The notes below the pieces were generated by a model, which saw only the letters and a program-made list of their open reading frames with translations, was not told the origin of the DNA and did no database searches. Below are positions 43,203-51,810 of a DNA stretch of 64,000 bases, piece by piece. Both the position numbers and the translations under genes were made by a program. Position 1 is the first letter of the stretch. The number at the start of each line of letters is the position of its first letter. This DNA comes from Bacterioplanes sp965233665 (GTDB lineage Bacteria; Pseudomonadota; Gammaproteobacteria; Pseudomonadales; Oceanobacteraceae): the NCBI GenBank assembly GCA_965233665.1, contig CBDDTG010000042.1, positions 1 through 64,000 of the forward strand, written 5' to 3'.

Positions 43203-43751
43203 ATGGCGGATATTCGCAGTTATCAAGGCATGGCGCCTTTGTTTGGCGAGCGTGTTTTTGTGGATCGTACGGCGGTGGTAATCGGCGATGTCAGCATTGG
43301 CGATGACAGCTCAGTTTGGCCGCTAGCCGTGGTGCGTGGCGACATGCACCATATTCGCATCGGCGCCCGCACCAGTGTGCAAGATGGCGCGGTGTTGCAC
43401 ATTACCCATGCCAGTGACTACAACCCGGGTGGCTACCCATTGGAAATTGGCGATGACGTGACCATCGGCCACCAAGCCATGCTGCATGGCTGTCGCATTG
43501 GCAGCCGGGTGTTGATCGGTATGAAATCCATGATTATGGATGGCGCTGTGGTGGAGGATGAGGTCATCGTGGCCGCTGGCGCCGTGGTCACACCGGGCAA
43601 GGTATTGGAAAGCGGCCATTTGTATGTTGGCAGCCCAGCGAAAAAGGCCCGCCCGATCACAGACAAAGAGCGCAGCTTCTTCACTTACGGTGCTGGCAAC
43701 TATGTGCGCCTAAAAGATAAGCACCTGGCCGAGGGTTACGACCAAGCATAA
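43203..43751 (+). CDS. Gamma carbonic anhydrase-like protein (YrdA)
   Basis: Left-handed beta-helix protein of 182 residues (ATG 43203; GTG at 43200 is also possible). The hexapeptide repeats run over about 12-140. The zinc histidines of gamma carbonic anhydrases are visible in AVLHITH, VTIGHQAMLHGC. Enzyme activity is not proven for many YrdA-like proteins. Confidence 0.9.
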   Translation: MADIRSYQGMAPLFGERVFVDRTAVVIGDVSIGDDSSVWPLAVVRGDMHHIRIGARTSVQDGAVLHITHASDYNPGGYPLEIGDDVTIGHQAMLHGCRIGSRVLIGMKSMIMDGAVVEDEVIVAAGAVVTPGKVLESGHLYVGSPAKKARPITDKERSFFTYGAGNYVRLKDKHLAEGYDQA

Positions 43752-43752
43752 A

Positions 43753-43773
43753 AAAAGCCGCGAGGCGGCTTTT
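43753..43773. terminator. Bidirectional terminator
   Basis: The stem AGCCGC/GCGGCT (43756-43761 with 43765-43770), loop GAG, is extended by A and T runs on the two sides. It lies between the convergent carbonic anhydrase and htpX genes. Confidence 0.85.
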
Positions 43774-43785
43774 ACTGAGAGGCGT

Positions 43786-44673
43786 TTAAGCGGCGTAGCG
43801 CTGGCGTAAGGCGTTAATGCGCTGATCCAGTGGCGGGTGGCTGGCCATTTGGGCGGCCAGTTTGCCCTCGCCGCGAATACCAAAGGCCACCAGCTCACCG
43901 CTCAAGTCGGATGGCTGATCGTAGCTTTGCTGCAGCGCTGCCAAAGCGCTAATCATGGCAGCCGGGCTGACCAGCTCGGCACCAGCCTGGTCGGCACGGT
44001 ACTCACGGCGGCGGCTAAACCAGGCGACAATGGTCGAGGCCAAAATGCCCAGAACTAACTGGGCGATCATGGTGACTACAAAAGATGCAAAGCCAGGGCC
44101 GTCTTCGTTTTTCAATATTACCCGGTCAACAAAGTTGCCGATGATGCGGGCAAAGAACATAACAAAGGCGTTCACCACGCCCTGAATCAGTGCCAAAGTG
44201 ACCATATCACCGTTGGCGACGTGGCCGATTTCATGGCCCAGCACGGCTTTGACTTGCTCTTTGTCCATGCGCTGCAGCAAACCGGTAGAAACGGCCACTA
44301 AGGCATCGTTTTTATTCCAACCCGTGGCGAAGGCATTAGGCGCATCGGAATGGAAAATGCCCACTTCCGGCATGCCAATACCGGCTTTGTCGGCCAGCTC
44401 TTTCACGCTACTAACCAGCCACTGTTCGCCAGCATTTTGCGGTTGGTCGATGATTTGCACGCCCATCGACTTCTTCGCCATCCACTTGGAGATCAGCAGT
44501 GACACGAAGGAGCCGGCCATGCCGAACACCAAACAAAAGATCATCAAGTTGGTGAGGTTCAGGCCGCCACCGGATTGCTCCAGGTAGCTGCCCACACCCA
44601 GCACCGATAAGACCACGCTGGCAACGAGAATGACCGCCAGGTTAGTCGCCAAAAATAGAACAATACGCAGCAT
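43786..44673 (-). CDS. htpX: HtpX, membrane zinc protease
   Basis: Inner-membrane M48 metalloprotease of 295 residues that takes part in membrane protein quality control. It has two N-terminal hydrophobic helices (about 4-25 and 35-60), the catalytic HEIGH motif (VLGHEIGHVANGDM, about 144-148) and two further C-terminal hydrophobic segments. The downstream EYRADQAGAELV holds the third zinc ligand. Confidence 0.95.
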   Translation of the reverse strand: MLRIVLFLATNLAVILVASVVLSVLGVGSYLEQSGGGLNLTNLMIFCLVFGMAGSFVSLLISKWMAKKSMGVQIIDQPQNAGEQWLVSSVKELADKAGIGMPEVGIFHSDAPNAFATGWNKNDALVAVSTGLLQRMDKEQVKAVLGHEIGHVANGDMVTLALIQGVVNAFVMFFARIIGNFVDRVILKNEDGPGFASFVVTMIAQLVLGILASTIVAWFSRRREYRADQAGAELVSPAAMISALAALQQSYDQPSDLSGELVAFGIRGEGKLAAQMASHPPLDQRINALRQRYAA

Positions 44674-44867
44674 CAGCGCGTCCTCCAGTTATCACAGTTG
44701 TTGTGCTATAGCGCCAATATTGTGTTTTTTACGCCAAAATCAATGCAGCAGTGTGTCAGGAATTGTGCGATTGAAGTTTGGCTTGGGCCGGCCGTTAACA
44801 AGAGTATCAGTGTTAGCGGCAGCGCTCCGTTGTGGTTGCTATGGCTGCTATGGAAAAGGACACAAGG

Positions 44868-46403
44868 ATGAAACTTGTCAGCACACAGTTCGCACTCGCT
44901 CGTCCGCTAACGTCGACACCCATCGCGCAGCCCCAGGCAGCACCTCGGGTTCAGTTGGAGCCCTCGAAGGCAGAATCAGAACCAGCGCCGCCATTACTGG
45001 AGTCACCAAGGTCGTATGTGCAGTGGCAGCAACGCGACAAGGATGGCGTCGCACTGCGCTCAGACCTTAGCCGCATGCCCAAACTGAGCGATGCTTGGAG
45101 TCAAGCGGCGACGGGCAGTGGCCGCGGGCACAGTGATATTAGCCGCTATCAATACGCTTCCTTGCTGCCCGATATGGACGGTCAAATTGAGCAACCTCAG
45201 TGGCTGCTGCGTACTGAGGAGCAAGCGCTGGACATCAACCTGACACTGCGCTCCGGGCGCCAGGTGTCGCTGCAGTGGCGGCACGAGAGCGGTATGGTGG
45301 AAGCCAGCGTGAATGGTCAAAAGCAGGGCATGAAGGCTGAGCGCACGTCCTTTGATAGCCACATTTCAGCGCCGTTAAGCGACGCAGAGCAGCAGCAATT
45401 GGCCGAGCTGATGCAGCGCATCGACGGTTTGGCCAGCGAGTTAGAGCAAGGCAACTTTGACTTGAGCAAATTGGGCCTGATGGAAGGGTCGCAGCTGGCG
45501 TCGTTGCGTATTCAGTTCAGTAACGACAGCGGCCAAAAACTGGAGCTTGAGTTCCAGCAAGATGAGCAGCAGCGCCAGCTCAAACTTGACTGGAATGGCC
45601 ATCAGCTGGATTTAACCGTTGCCACGGCCGGCTGGGGCAGTGCGCTTAACGCTGAGCAGTCAGCCGCCAGCCTGCAGCAATATTTGCAGCTAATTGATTC
45701 AGGCTTAAGCGATGGCAAGGTCAAAGATGGCGTGCGTGACCGTGATGCCGTGAGAAACATGGTGGCGCAGGCGTTTGAACTGCTGCAACAGCCCACAGTT
45801 GCAGGAGGTTCGCTGGATCGTGGCATCGTAGCGATGACCGGTGCGGCGCAAAGCTTGATGACCGGCGTGGCGGATTTTTCGTTGCACTATCAATCCCCCG
45901 CTGAGCGCCCGAACCCAGACCCCAGCAAGCGCCATGAAAAGGTCGCCACCGAGCTGCAGCTGCAACAGCACACCGAGGTGAAGCAGCAAGGCTCACAGTT
46001 GCAGCTACGTCAGACCCAGTTATACCAGCTCGATGCCAGTTTTTATGAGGCCGCACCTGGGCTCGATGCGCCAGATTTCGGCAGCCAGAGCTATCGCTAC
46101 GTGACTCTGTCGCAGCGCAGTGAGCGCATGGTTGAGGCGGATTACCAGCAAGGCCAACTGCAGCGTTTGCAGGCATTGGATGACTACCAATGGCAACAGC
46201 GTGAGCAAACCTACCTAGCGGATGAGCTAGTGGCCGACGAACAGCGTGGCGACCATCAACAACACCTTCATGAACTCACCGAGTTGGTCGCCCGCCAGCA
46301 CCAGCCAGGCAAGCCCCTCAACCGCCAGCTGGTAGATGATTTGTTGGGCACTCTGGTGCTGCAGCCTCCCAAAGCCGCCATTGCAGGCCGCCTTGAGCAC
46401 TGA
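44868..46403 (+). CDS. Large uncharacterised protein
   Basis: I do not recognise this protein of about 511 residues (ATG 44868 with AAGGA upstream; the frame is open to 44832). It has no signal peptide and no membrane segment. The first 50 residues are Pro/Ala-rich. Three segments look like beta-rich lobes: ALDINLTLRSGRQVSLQW (about 115-135), SLRIQFSNDSGQKLELEF and TELQLQQHTEVKQQGSQLQ. The C-terminal third is Gln/Asp/Glu-rich and helical. Composition matches the neighbouring genes. The TPP riboswitch begins 43 bp after its stop, so it is not part of the thiamine operon. Confidence 0.75.
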   Translation: MKLVSTQFALARPLTSTPIAQPQAAPRVQLEPSKAESEPAPPLLESPRSYVQWQQRDKDGVALRSDLSRMPKLSDAWSQAATGSGRGHSDISRYQYASLLPDMDGQIEQPQWLLRTEEQALDINLTLRSGRQVSLQWRHESGMVEASVNGQKQGMKAERTSFDSHISAPLSDAEQQQLAELMQRIDGLASELEQGNFDLSKLGLMEGSQLASLRIQFSNDSGQKLELEFQQDEQQRQLKLDWNGHQLDLTVATAGWGSALNAEQSAASLQQYLQLIDSGLSDGKVKDGVRDRDAVRNMVAQAFELLQQPTVAGGSLDRGIVAMTGAAQSLMTGVADFSLHYQSPAERPNPDPSKRHEKVATELQLQQHTEVKQQGSQLQLRQTQLYQLDASFYEAAPGLDAPDFGSQSYRYVTLSQRSERMVEADYQQGQLQRLQALDDYQWQQREQTYLADELVADEQRGDHQQHLHELTELVARQHQPGKPLNRQLVDDLLGTLVLQPPKAAIAGRLEH

Positions 46404-46445
46404 ACCCTTCCAACCGACCTTATACAGCACGTACAATGGGCGCCG

Positions 46446-46530
46446 TCCCAAGGGGTGGCTACGGCCTGAGATGCTGCTTTAAGCGGCAAACCCTGGAACC
46501 TGATCCGGTTAATACCGGCGTAGGAATGGG
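46446..46530 (+). promoter_or_regulatory. TPP riboswitch (THI box)
   Basis: Conserved THI elements are in order: AGGGGTG (46450-46456), CTGAGAT (46466-46472), an arm, ACCCTGGAACCTGATC (46490-46505) and AATACCGGCGTAGGAA (46511-46526). The closing P1 stem pairs CCCA (46447-46450) with TGGG (46527-46530). It senses thiamine pyrophosphate and precedes a TonB receptor gene by 124 nt. A hairpin (46622-46636) close to the ribosome site of that gene is a candidate switching partner. Confidence 0.93.
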
Positions 46531-46654
46531 CCGCGGGTTATCGGTTCGCCGAAACACCGCTTCACCGTCTTCGCCAGCTGTTCTGTCTGGCCTACGCTCA
46601 ACCGGATTTCTTTGTTAAGTCGCCTGCTTGGCAGGCAGAATAAGGAATCCAACC

Positions 46655-48739
46655 ATGTTTGCACGCAAGCCCCTCGCCCTGATGGTGGCCCTGACGCCTT
46701 GCTTTTCGCCCGCTTTGACACAGGCCGATGAGGTCACACTTGAGCCCGTCAAAGTCAGTGCCGATTTTCGCCAAAACGATGTTCAAACCCTGCCTGAAGC
46801 CGTCACTGTGGTCTCTGGCCAGCAGGTCGAGCAGCGCTCGGCGCAACACTTGGAGTCGGTACTGGCGCTGGCGCCCAATGTGAACGTTGCCGCTGGCGCA
46901 TCGCGCGGACGTTTTTTGCAGATTCGCGGCATTGGCGAGCGCAGTCAGTTTGTCGACCCAGTGAACCCGTCTGTGGGCCTGATGATCGACGGCATCGACA
47001 TGACCGGCTTGGGAGCGGTGGCGAGCTTGCTCGATGTTGAGCAAGTCGAAGTCCTGCGCGGCCCGCAAGGCACGCGCTTTGGTGCTAACGCGTTGGCAGG
47101 CATGATCAACATCACCAGCACGGCGGCCAGTAAGAAACGCTCGGGCTATTTAAAAGCCCACGCCGGTAACTACGCCAGCCGCTCGCTGGAGGGGGCGGTA
47201 GGCGGCAGTCTGAGCGACAACGCCCAAGGGCGTTTGAGCGCACGCACCTTCGTCTCTGACGGCTACGTCGACAATGAGTTTCTCGACCGTGACGATACCC
47301 AGAATCTGAGCGAAAAACTGCTGCGCTTGAAGTTAGCGATGCAGCCCGATGCCGCCAGTGAAGCACGGCTGACTTACCTCTATGCCGATATCGACAACGG
47401 CTATGACGCTTTTAATTACGACAACGACCGCACTAGCTTGGCCGATGACCCCGGCACCGATGCTCAACAAACGCAGGCGCTGGCACTGGCCTATGAGCGC
47501 CAGTTGAACTCAGCCGTGCGCCTAGAAACCCTGCTCAGTGGCAGCAGCAGCGACAGCGAATACAGCTACGACGAGGACTGGGCGTATAAGGGCATTCACC
47601 CGGATGGTTACAGCTCGTTTGATGAATACTTGCGCGATTATGAGCGCTTAAGCGCTGATTTGCGCCTGCTATCTGGAGCCGATGGCCGCTTGTTTGCCAA
47701 CAGCACGGACTGGGTCGTTGGTCTCTATTTGATGCAGCGCGATGAAACCCTGACGCGCAATTACACCTACAACGATGGCCCCTACGACAGTGATCTGGCG
47801 GTGCGCTCGGCTTCTATGTACGCTGAAGCCAGCACGGCTTTTAGCCCGCTGGTCAGCCTTACCTGGGGCGCGCGTGCGGAGCGCTGGCGCAACGATTTTA
47901 GCGACAGTGCCGAGGTTGCCGCCGATGACAGCGAAACCCTGTGGGGTGGCAAGCTCACACTCGATGTACTGCTGTCGCCACAGCATATGGGCTACGCCTC
48001 ACTGGCACGTGGTTATAAGGCCGGTGGCGTCAATACCGACCCGGACATCAGTGAAGACAATCGCACCTTTAATACTGAGGTCAACTTCACCACCGAGCTG
48101 GGGCTGAAGTCGAGCTTGCTGAATGATCGTCTGACCACGCGGCTGGCGGCGTTTTATATTCAGCGCCGCGATCAACAGGTGAAAAGCTCCTACGCCATTC
48201 AAAATGATGACAACTCACTGACCTTTCAGGATTACCTGGCCAATGCCGCTGAGGGCCGCAACCAAGGGGTGGAGCTAGAGGCCAATTGGCGTGCCCATGA
48301 GCAGCTTGATCTGGCGTTGAGTGCAGGCTACTTGGATACCGAATTTGTTGACTATACCTACCAGACGGATGGCGGTGAGTTCAGTAAAGACGGCCGCAGT
48401 CAGTCGCATGCACCCGAATACAGTGTGGCCGCGGCCATGACGTATCGCTTTGCACCCGCCTGGTCGTTGCTGGTGGAAAGCGAAGCCAAAGACGCATTTT
48501 ACTTTTCGGACAGCCACGATGAACGCTCCAAATCTTATGTGTTGTGGCATGCGCGCTTGAGCTATCAGTGGCAACAATTGGAGCTGGCGCTGGCCGGGCG
48601 CAATTTAACTGACGCTGAGGTAGAAACCCGTGGCTTTGGCGGCTTTGGTAATGATCCGCGTGATGGCTATGCCAGCAGCCACTATGTGCAACTGGGTCAG
48701 CCACGCTTGGTTATGGCGGAAGCCAAATACAGTTTTTAG
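46655..48739 (+). CDS. TonB-dependent receptor, probable thiamine uptake
   Basis: Outer-membrane receptor of about 694 residues from ATG 46655 (MFARKPLALMVALTPC, with AAGGA upstream) and a signal peptide ending near QADE. It has an N-terminal TonB-box-like region, a plug domain (QTLPEAVTVVSGQQVEQR, RGPQGTRFGANALAGMINI near 146-166) and a beta-barrel ending in YSF. It is the first gene after the TPP riboswitch, so the ligand is probably thiamine or a derivative, like the Omr1 receptors predicted in other proteobacteria. Confidence 0.88.
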   Translation: MFARKPLALMVALTPCFSPALTQADEVTLEPVKVSADFRQNDVQTLPEAVTVVSGQQVEQRSAQHLESVLALAPNVNVAAGASRGRFLQIRGIGERSQFVDPVNPSVGLMIDGIDMTGLGAVASLLDVEQVEVLRGPQGTRFGANALAGMINITSTAASKKRSGYLKAHAGNYASRSLEGAVGGSLSDNAQGRLSARTFVSDGYVDNEFLDRDDTQNLSEKLLRLKLAMQPDAASEARLTYLYADIDNGYDAFNYDNDRTSLADDPGTDAQQTQALALAYERQLNSAVRLETLLSGSSSDSEYSYDEDWAYKGIHPDGYSSFDEYLRDYERLSADLRLLSGADGRLFANSTDWVVGLYLMQRDETLTRNYTYNDGPYDSDLAVRSASMYAEASTAFSPLVSLTWGARAERWRNDFSDSAEVAADDSETLWGGKLTLDVLLSPQHMGYASLARGYKAGGVNTDPDISEDNRTFNTEVNFTTELGLKSSLLNDRLTTRLAAFYIQRRDQQVKSSYAIQNDDNSLTFQDYLANAAEGRNQGVELEANWRAHEQLDLALSAGYLDTEFVDYTYQTDGGEFSKDGRSQSHAPEYSVAAAMTYRFAPAWSLLVESEAKDAFYFSDSHDERSKSYVLWHARLSYQWQQLELALAGRNLTDAEVETRGFGGFGNDPRDGYASSHYVQLGQPRLVMAEAKYSF

Positions 48740-48748
48740 GAGAGCGCG

Positions 48749-49015
48749 ATGCAAATCTCGGTAGAAATCAGCAAATACCCGCTGGCGGATGATTATATTC
48801 CCGCCATTAAAGCGTTTATCGATCGCCTTAATGCCATCGATGGCCTGACGCTGGTGACGAATACCATGAGCACCCAAGTCTTTGGTGAACATGAGTTGGT
48901 GATGGATACGCTGAAAGCAGAAATGCTGCGCAGCTGGCAAGAATTCGGTAAGTCGATTTTCGTGTGCAAGTTTATCGGCGCCAATCTCGACCCGGCGACC
49001 AAGCCCCACGGCTAA
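48749..49015 (+). CDS. YkoF/MTH1187 thiamine-binding protein
   Basis: Protein of 88 residues of the thiamine-binding MTH1187/YkoF family, with MQISVEISKYPLADDYIPAIKAFIDRL and the MSTQVFGEHELVMDTLKAEM motif. It has no signal peptide, so it should act in the cytoplasm. It lies 9 bp after the receptor gene in the riboswitch-controlled operon. Confidence 0.85.
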   Translation: MQISVEISKYPLADDYIPAIKAFIDRLNAIDGLTLVTNTMSTQVFGEHELVMDTLKAEMLRSWQEFGKSIFVCKFIGANLDPATKPHG

Positions 49016-49024
49016 GGAAAGAAT

Positions 49025-49648
49025 ATGGAGTCAATTTGGCAAGGTGTGCTCAGTGGCGCAGCAGTGATGAGTCCCTGGGAAGTGGTCGCCGTGGCGTTGG
49101 GCATTGCCTATTTGGTGCTGGCCATGCGCCAGAGTAACTGGTGCTGGTACGCCGCCTTTGGCAGCACCGCCATTTTTAGTTGGTTGTTTTGGGACGTCAG
49201 CCTAGTGATGGAGTCGGCGCTGAATGTTTATTACCTAGTGATGGCGATATACGGCTGGTGGGTATGGCGCAGCGGCGCCACCGCCAACCGTGAAACCCGC
49301 CCAGTGGTGAGTTGGGCCTGGCCACGGCACTTGGGAGTCATCGCCTTGGTGCTGGCATTGACGCTGGTCAGCGGTTTTTTGCTGGAACGCAACACCAACG
49401 CAGCGTTGCCTTACCTGGATTCATTCACTACTTGGGGCAGCGTTATCACCACCTTTATGGTGGCGCGCAAGGTGTTGGAAAACTGGCTCTACTGGCAGGT
49501 GTTTAACAGCTGCGCCATTGTCCTGTACCTGGATCGTGAGCTGTATTTAACCGCCGTATTGATGGCGGTGTATCTGGTGTTGGCGGTGATCGGCTGGTTT
49601 ATGTGGCGGCGCGACTTTCACCAGCAAACTGAGATGGTGGCCGCCTGA
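49025..49648 (+). CDS. pnuT: PnuT-like thiamine transporter (PnuC family)
   Basis: Inner-membrane protein of 207 residues with about seven hydrophobic segments. The typical PnuC motif KVLENWLYWQVFN lies near residues 155-167 and YLVMAIYGWWVWR near 74-86. PnuC proteins carry nicotinamide riboside; the PnuT branch carries thiamine. The TPP riboswitch and the neighbouring thiamine genes decide for PnuT. It overlaps the next gene by one base. Confidence 0.87.
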   Translation: MESIWQGVLSGAAVMSPWEVVAVALGIAYLVLAMRQSNWCWYAAFGSTAIFSWLFWDVSLVMESALNVYYLVMAIYGWWVWRSGATANRETRPVVSWAWPRHLGVIALVLALTLVSGFLLERNTNAALPYLDSFTTWGSVITTFMVARKVLENWLYWQVFNSCAIVLYLDRELYLTAVLMAVYLVLAVIGWFMWRRDFHQQTEMVAA

Positions 49649-50463
49649 TGCTGGCGTTATTGCAGCAGTGGCCGCAGTGGGGCTTTGGCCAGCCACCCAA
49701 GGCCGCCGAGGCGCTCCCCGGCGGCCTCACTAACCAATGCCTGTTGCTTGATATTCCGCCCAGCCGCTATGTGTTGCGCATGGAGGCGGGCAACAGCGAG
49801 CAACTGGGTATCAATCGCGAGGTAGAATATCGCATCCATCAGGCCGCAGCCGTCGACGGTTTAGTGCCACCGGTGCGCTTTCGCAGCCGTGATGACCAGT
49901 ACTGGATTCGCGATTATGTGCGTGGCTGGCTGCTGCAGCCGGAGCAACTCGACGACGGTGTATTGCAGCAAATGGCGAGCTTGCTCAAACGCGTGCATCA
50001 GCTCAGTGTTAGCGGTATTCCTGAGGTCGATATCATCGCCAAAGGGGATTTGTATTGGCGCCGCATTTGCGCTCAGCGTACCCCAGGCCCTCGATTACGT
50101 GAACTGGTGGCAGATTTGCGTCGCCAGTTGCAGGGCTGGCCGTCACCCAAGCGCTGCATTTGCCATATGGACCCAACCTTGGGCAACTGGCTGAAAACCT
50201 CGGATGGCTGGCGCTTATTAGATTGGGAATATGCCGGCCTGGGTCATCCCTACTGGGATTTAGCCGCCTTGGTGCAGGATGCCAACTTAACCGATGATCA
50301 GGTGCAATGCTTGCTGCAGGCCTACGGCGCCAGTGATGACGATGCTTGGCAGTTTGCCTTGGCGCAGCTGCAGTTTATCGCCGCGCTGTGGTATTGCGCC
50401 CAGGGCATCTGGACGCAACTGGAGCTGGAGGCTTACCTGATTGGCGTTCAGGCGCTGAGCTGA
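49648..50463 (+). CDS. Aminoglycoside-phosphotransferase-fold kinase, probable thiamine kinase
   Basis: Cytoplasmic kinase of 271 residues of the APH/choline-kinase fold. The Brenner-type catalytic loop is CICHMDPTLGNWLK (His-x-Asp-x4-Asn, about 172-185) and the metal-binding Asp is in LLDWEYAG (about 190-197). ThiK has this fold and phosphorylates thiamine after import, trapping it; the position at the end of the thiamine operon supports that role. It overlaps the convergent thrB gene by 16 bp. Confidence 0.8.
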   Translation: MLALLQQWPQWGFGQPPKAAEALPGGLTNQCLLLDIPPSRYVLRMEAGNSEQLGINREVEYRIHQAAAVDGLVPPVRFRSRDDQYWIRDYVRGWLLQPEQLDDGVLQQMASLLKRVHQLSVSGIPEVDIIAKGDLYWRRICAQRTPGPRLRELVADLRRQLQGWPSPKRCICHMDPTLGNWLKTSDGWRLLDWEYAGLGHPYWDLAALVQDANLTDDQVQCLLQAYGASDDDAWQFALAQLQFIAALWYCAQGIWTQLELEAYLIGVQALS

Positions 50464-51401
50464 CGGCGTTGCAGTAACTTATCGCGCAGCTCCGCTGGGT
50501 CTTTTTGCAACGCCAACTCGCCTTGCTGCTGTTGCTGATGCTGTTGCGTCAGCAGGCGGCTAAGCCAAAAGCGCAACGCCGCGCCGCGCAGCACCAAAGG
50601 CCAGGCTAGCTGCTCTTCAGCGGTAAACGGACGTACCGACTGATAGCCGGCATGCAAGGCTTCTACCAGGCCGTCATACCATTGACCGCGCACATCGCTG
50701 CACCAATCGTTGGCCACAATGGCGAGGTCGTACAACCAAGCGTTCTGACAGCCGTTATACAGATCCAGAATGGCGCCGACTTGCAGGCCCTGGTCGGTAT
50801 CTACAAACAGAGCGTTGTCGTGAAACATATCGCCGTGAATCCAGCCATGTGGCAACGATTGCCACAGCGGTTGCTGTTGCTGTTGGTACGCCACTTCATC
50901 GGCCAGTAGTTGCTGCTCTGCCTCAGATAAGTGCTGACCTAAGTTGGCATGGTTGGCTTGCCACCAGTCGAAACCACGTGGATCTGGGCGCTCAACCTCT
51001 AGGTCGTCGGCGGCCAAATGCAACTGCGCCAAGGTGGCGCCGATGGCGTGGCAGTGCTGAGCATTGGGCTGAGTAATATGATGGCCGTGCAGCAACGGGC
51101 ACAAAATGGCTGGTTTGCCATGCAGCTGATGCAACCACTGACCTTGGCGGTCGGCAATGGGGGCTGGCACCAGCAAACCCTTTTCACCCAGGTGCACGGC
51201 AAAGCGAATAAAGTCTGCCACTTCATCGTTGTCGTGATGCTCAAAAATGGTGAGCACACACGCTTGCTGGCTGGCGGTGACAAAGTAGTTGGTGTTTTCA
51301 ATTCCGGCTTCGATGCCTTTAAAAGACACCAAGGAACCCAGGTCGAACTGTGCCAGCAGGGCTTCGATATCTGCTTGGCTTAAGCTGGTATAAACCGACA
51401 T
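50448..51401 (-). CDS. thrB: ThrB, homoserine kinase (APH-fold type)
   Basis: Phosphorylates L-homoserine, the step before threonine synthase. The 317-residue protein is of the APH-fold type found in Pseudomonas, not the GHMP type of E. coli. Signatures are MSVYTSLSQADIEALLAQFDLG, GIENTNYFVT, LPHGWIHGDMFHDNALF (catalytic loop) and AILDLYNGCQNAWLYDLAI. The adjacent DUF2782 gene and polA match the Pseudomonas arrangement. Confidence 0.95.
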   Translation of the reverse strand: MSVYTSLSQADIEALLAQFDLGSLVSFKGIEAGIENTNYFVTASQQACVLTIFEHHDNDEVADFIRFAVHLGEKGLLVPAPIADRQGQWLHQLHGKPAILCPLLHGHHITQPNAQHCHAIGATLAQLHLAADDLEVERPDPRGFDWWQANHANLGQHLSEAEQQLLADEVAYQQQQQPLWQSLPHGWIHGDMFHDNALFVDTDQGLQVGAILDLYNGCQNAWLYDLAIVANDWCSDVRGQWYDGLVEALHAGYQSVRPFTAEEQLAWPLVLRGAALRFWLSRLLTQQHQQQQQGELALQKDPAELRDKLLQRRQLSA

Positions 51402-51440
51402 AACTGCTCTTATTTGCGGCTAAACAAAGGCGTTGCTGGC

Positions 51441-51710
51441 TTACCAGCGAAAGATCACCCACTTGGGTGCCTGAATTTCAGGGTGGTCGCGGCGCACATA
51501 ATCGCCATCGACGTTTTGATCGGGCACTAGGTAATAGGGCTTGCCCACTTTGGGCACGACCTTGATCTCGGTGATCTCGCCATTGACGCGATATTCGTAG
51601 AAAGTCTTATCGCCATCGTTGCGAATCACAACGGTTTCATCGCCCGGTGCGGCGATGGCAGTCAGTGGCAGCAGCGCAGCCAGGGTAATCAGACGGATTA
51701 AGTGCTTCAT
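51441..51710 (-). CDS. DUF2782 family protein
   Basis: Exported protein of 89 residues (signal peptide ending IAA, about residue 20) with the family segment IRNDGDKTFYEYRVNGEITEIKVVPKVGKPYYLV and a C-terminal WVIFRW. The function is unknown. It sits between thrB and polA, as in Pseudomonas, and probably shares a transcript with thrB. Confidence 0.9.
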   Translation of the reverse strand: MKHLIRLITLAALLPLTAIAAPGDETVVIRNDGDKTFYEYRVNGEITEIKVVPKVGKPYYLVPDQNVDGDYVRRDHPEIQAPKWVIFRW

Positions 51711-51810
51711 GATAGACTGCGCCTCATATTAAGCGGACTTGGTACATGTAACGCATTGTACGACGTAACGCTGCTGAACCCCAGTTTTCGCCGCAAGGAC
51801 TAACGCTTCC

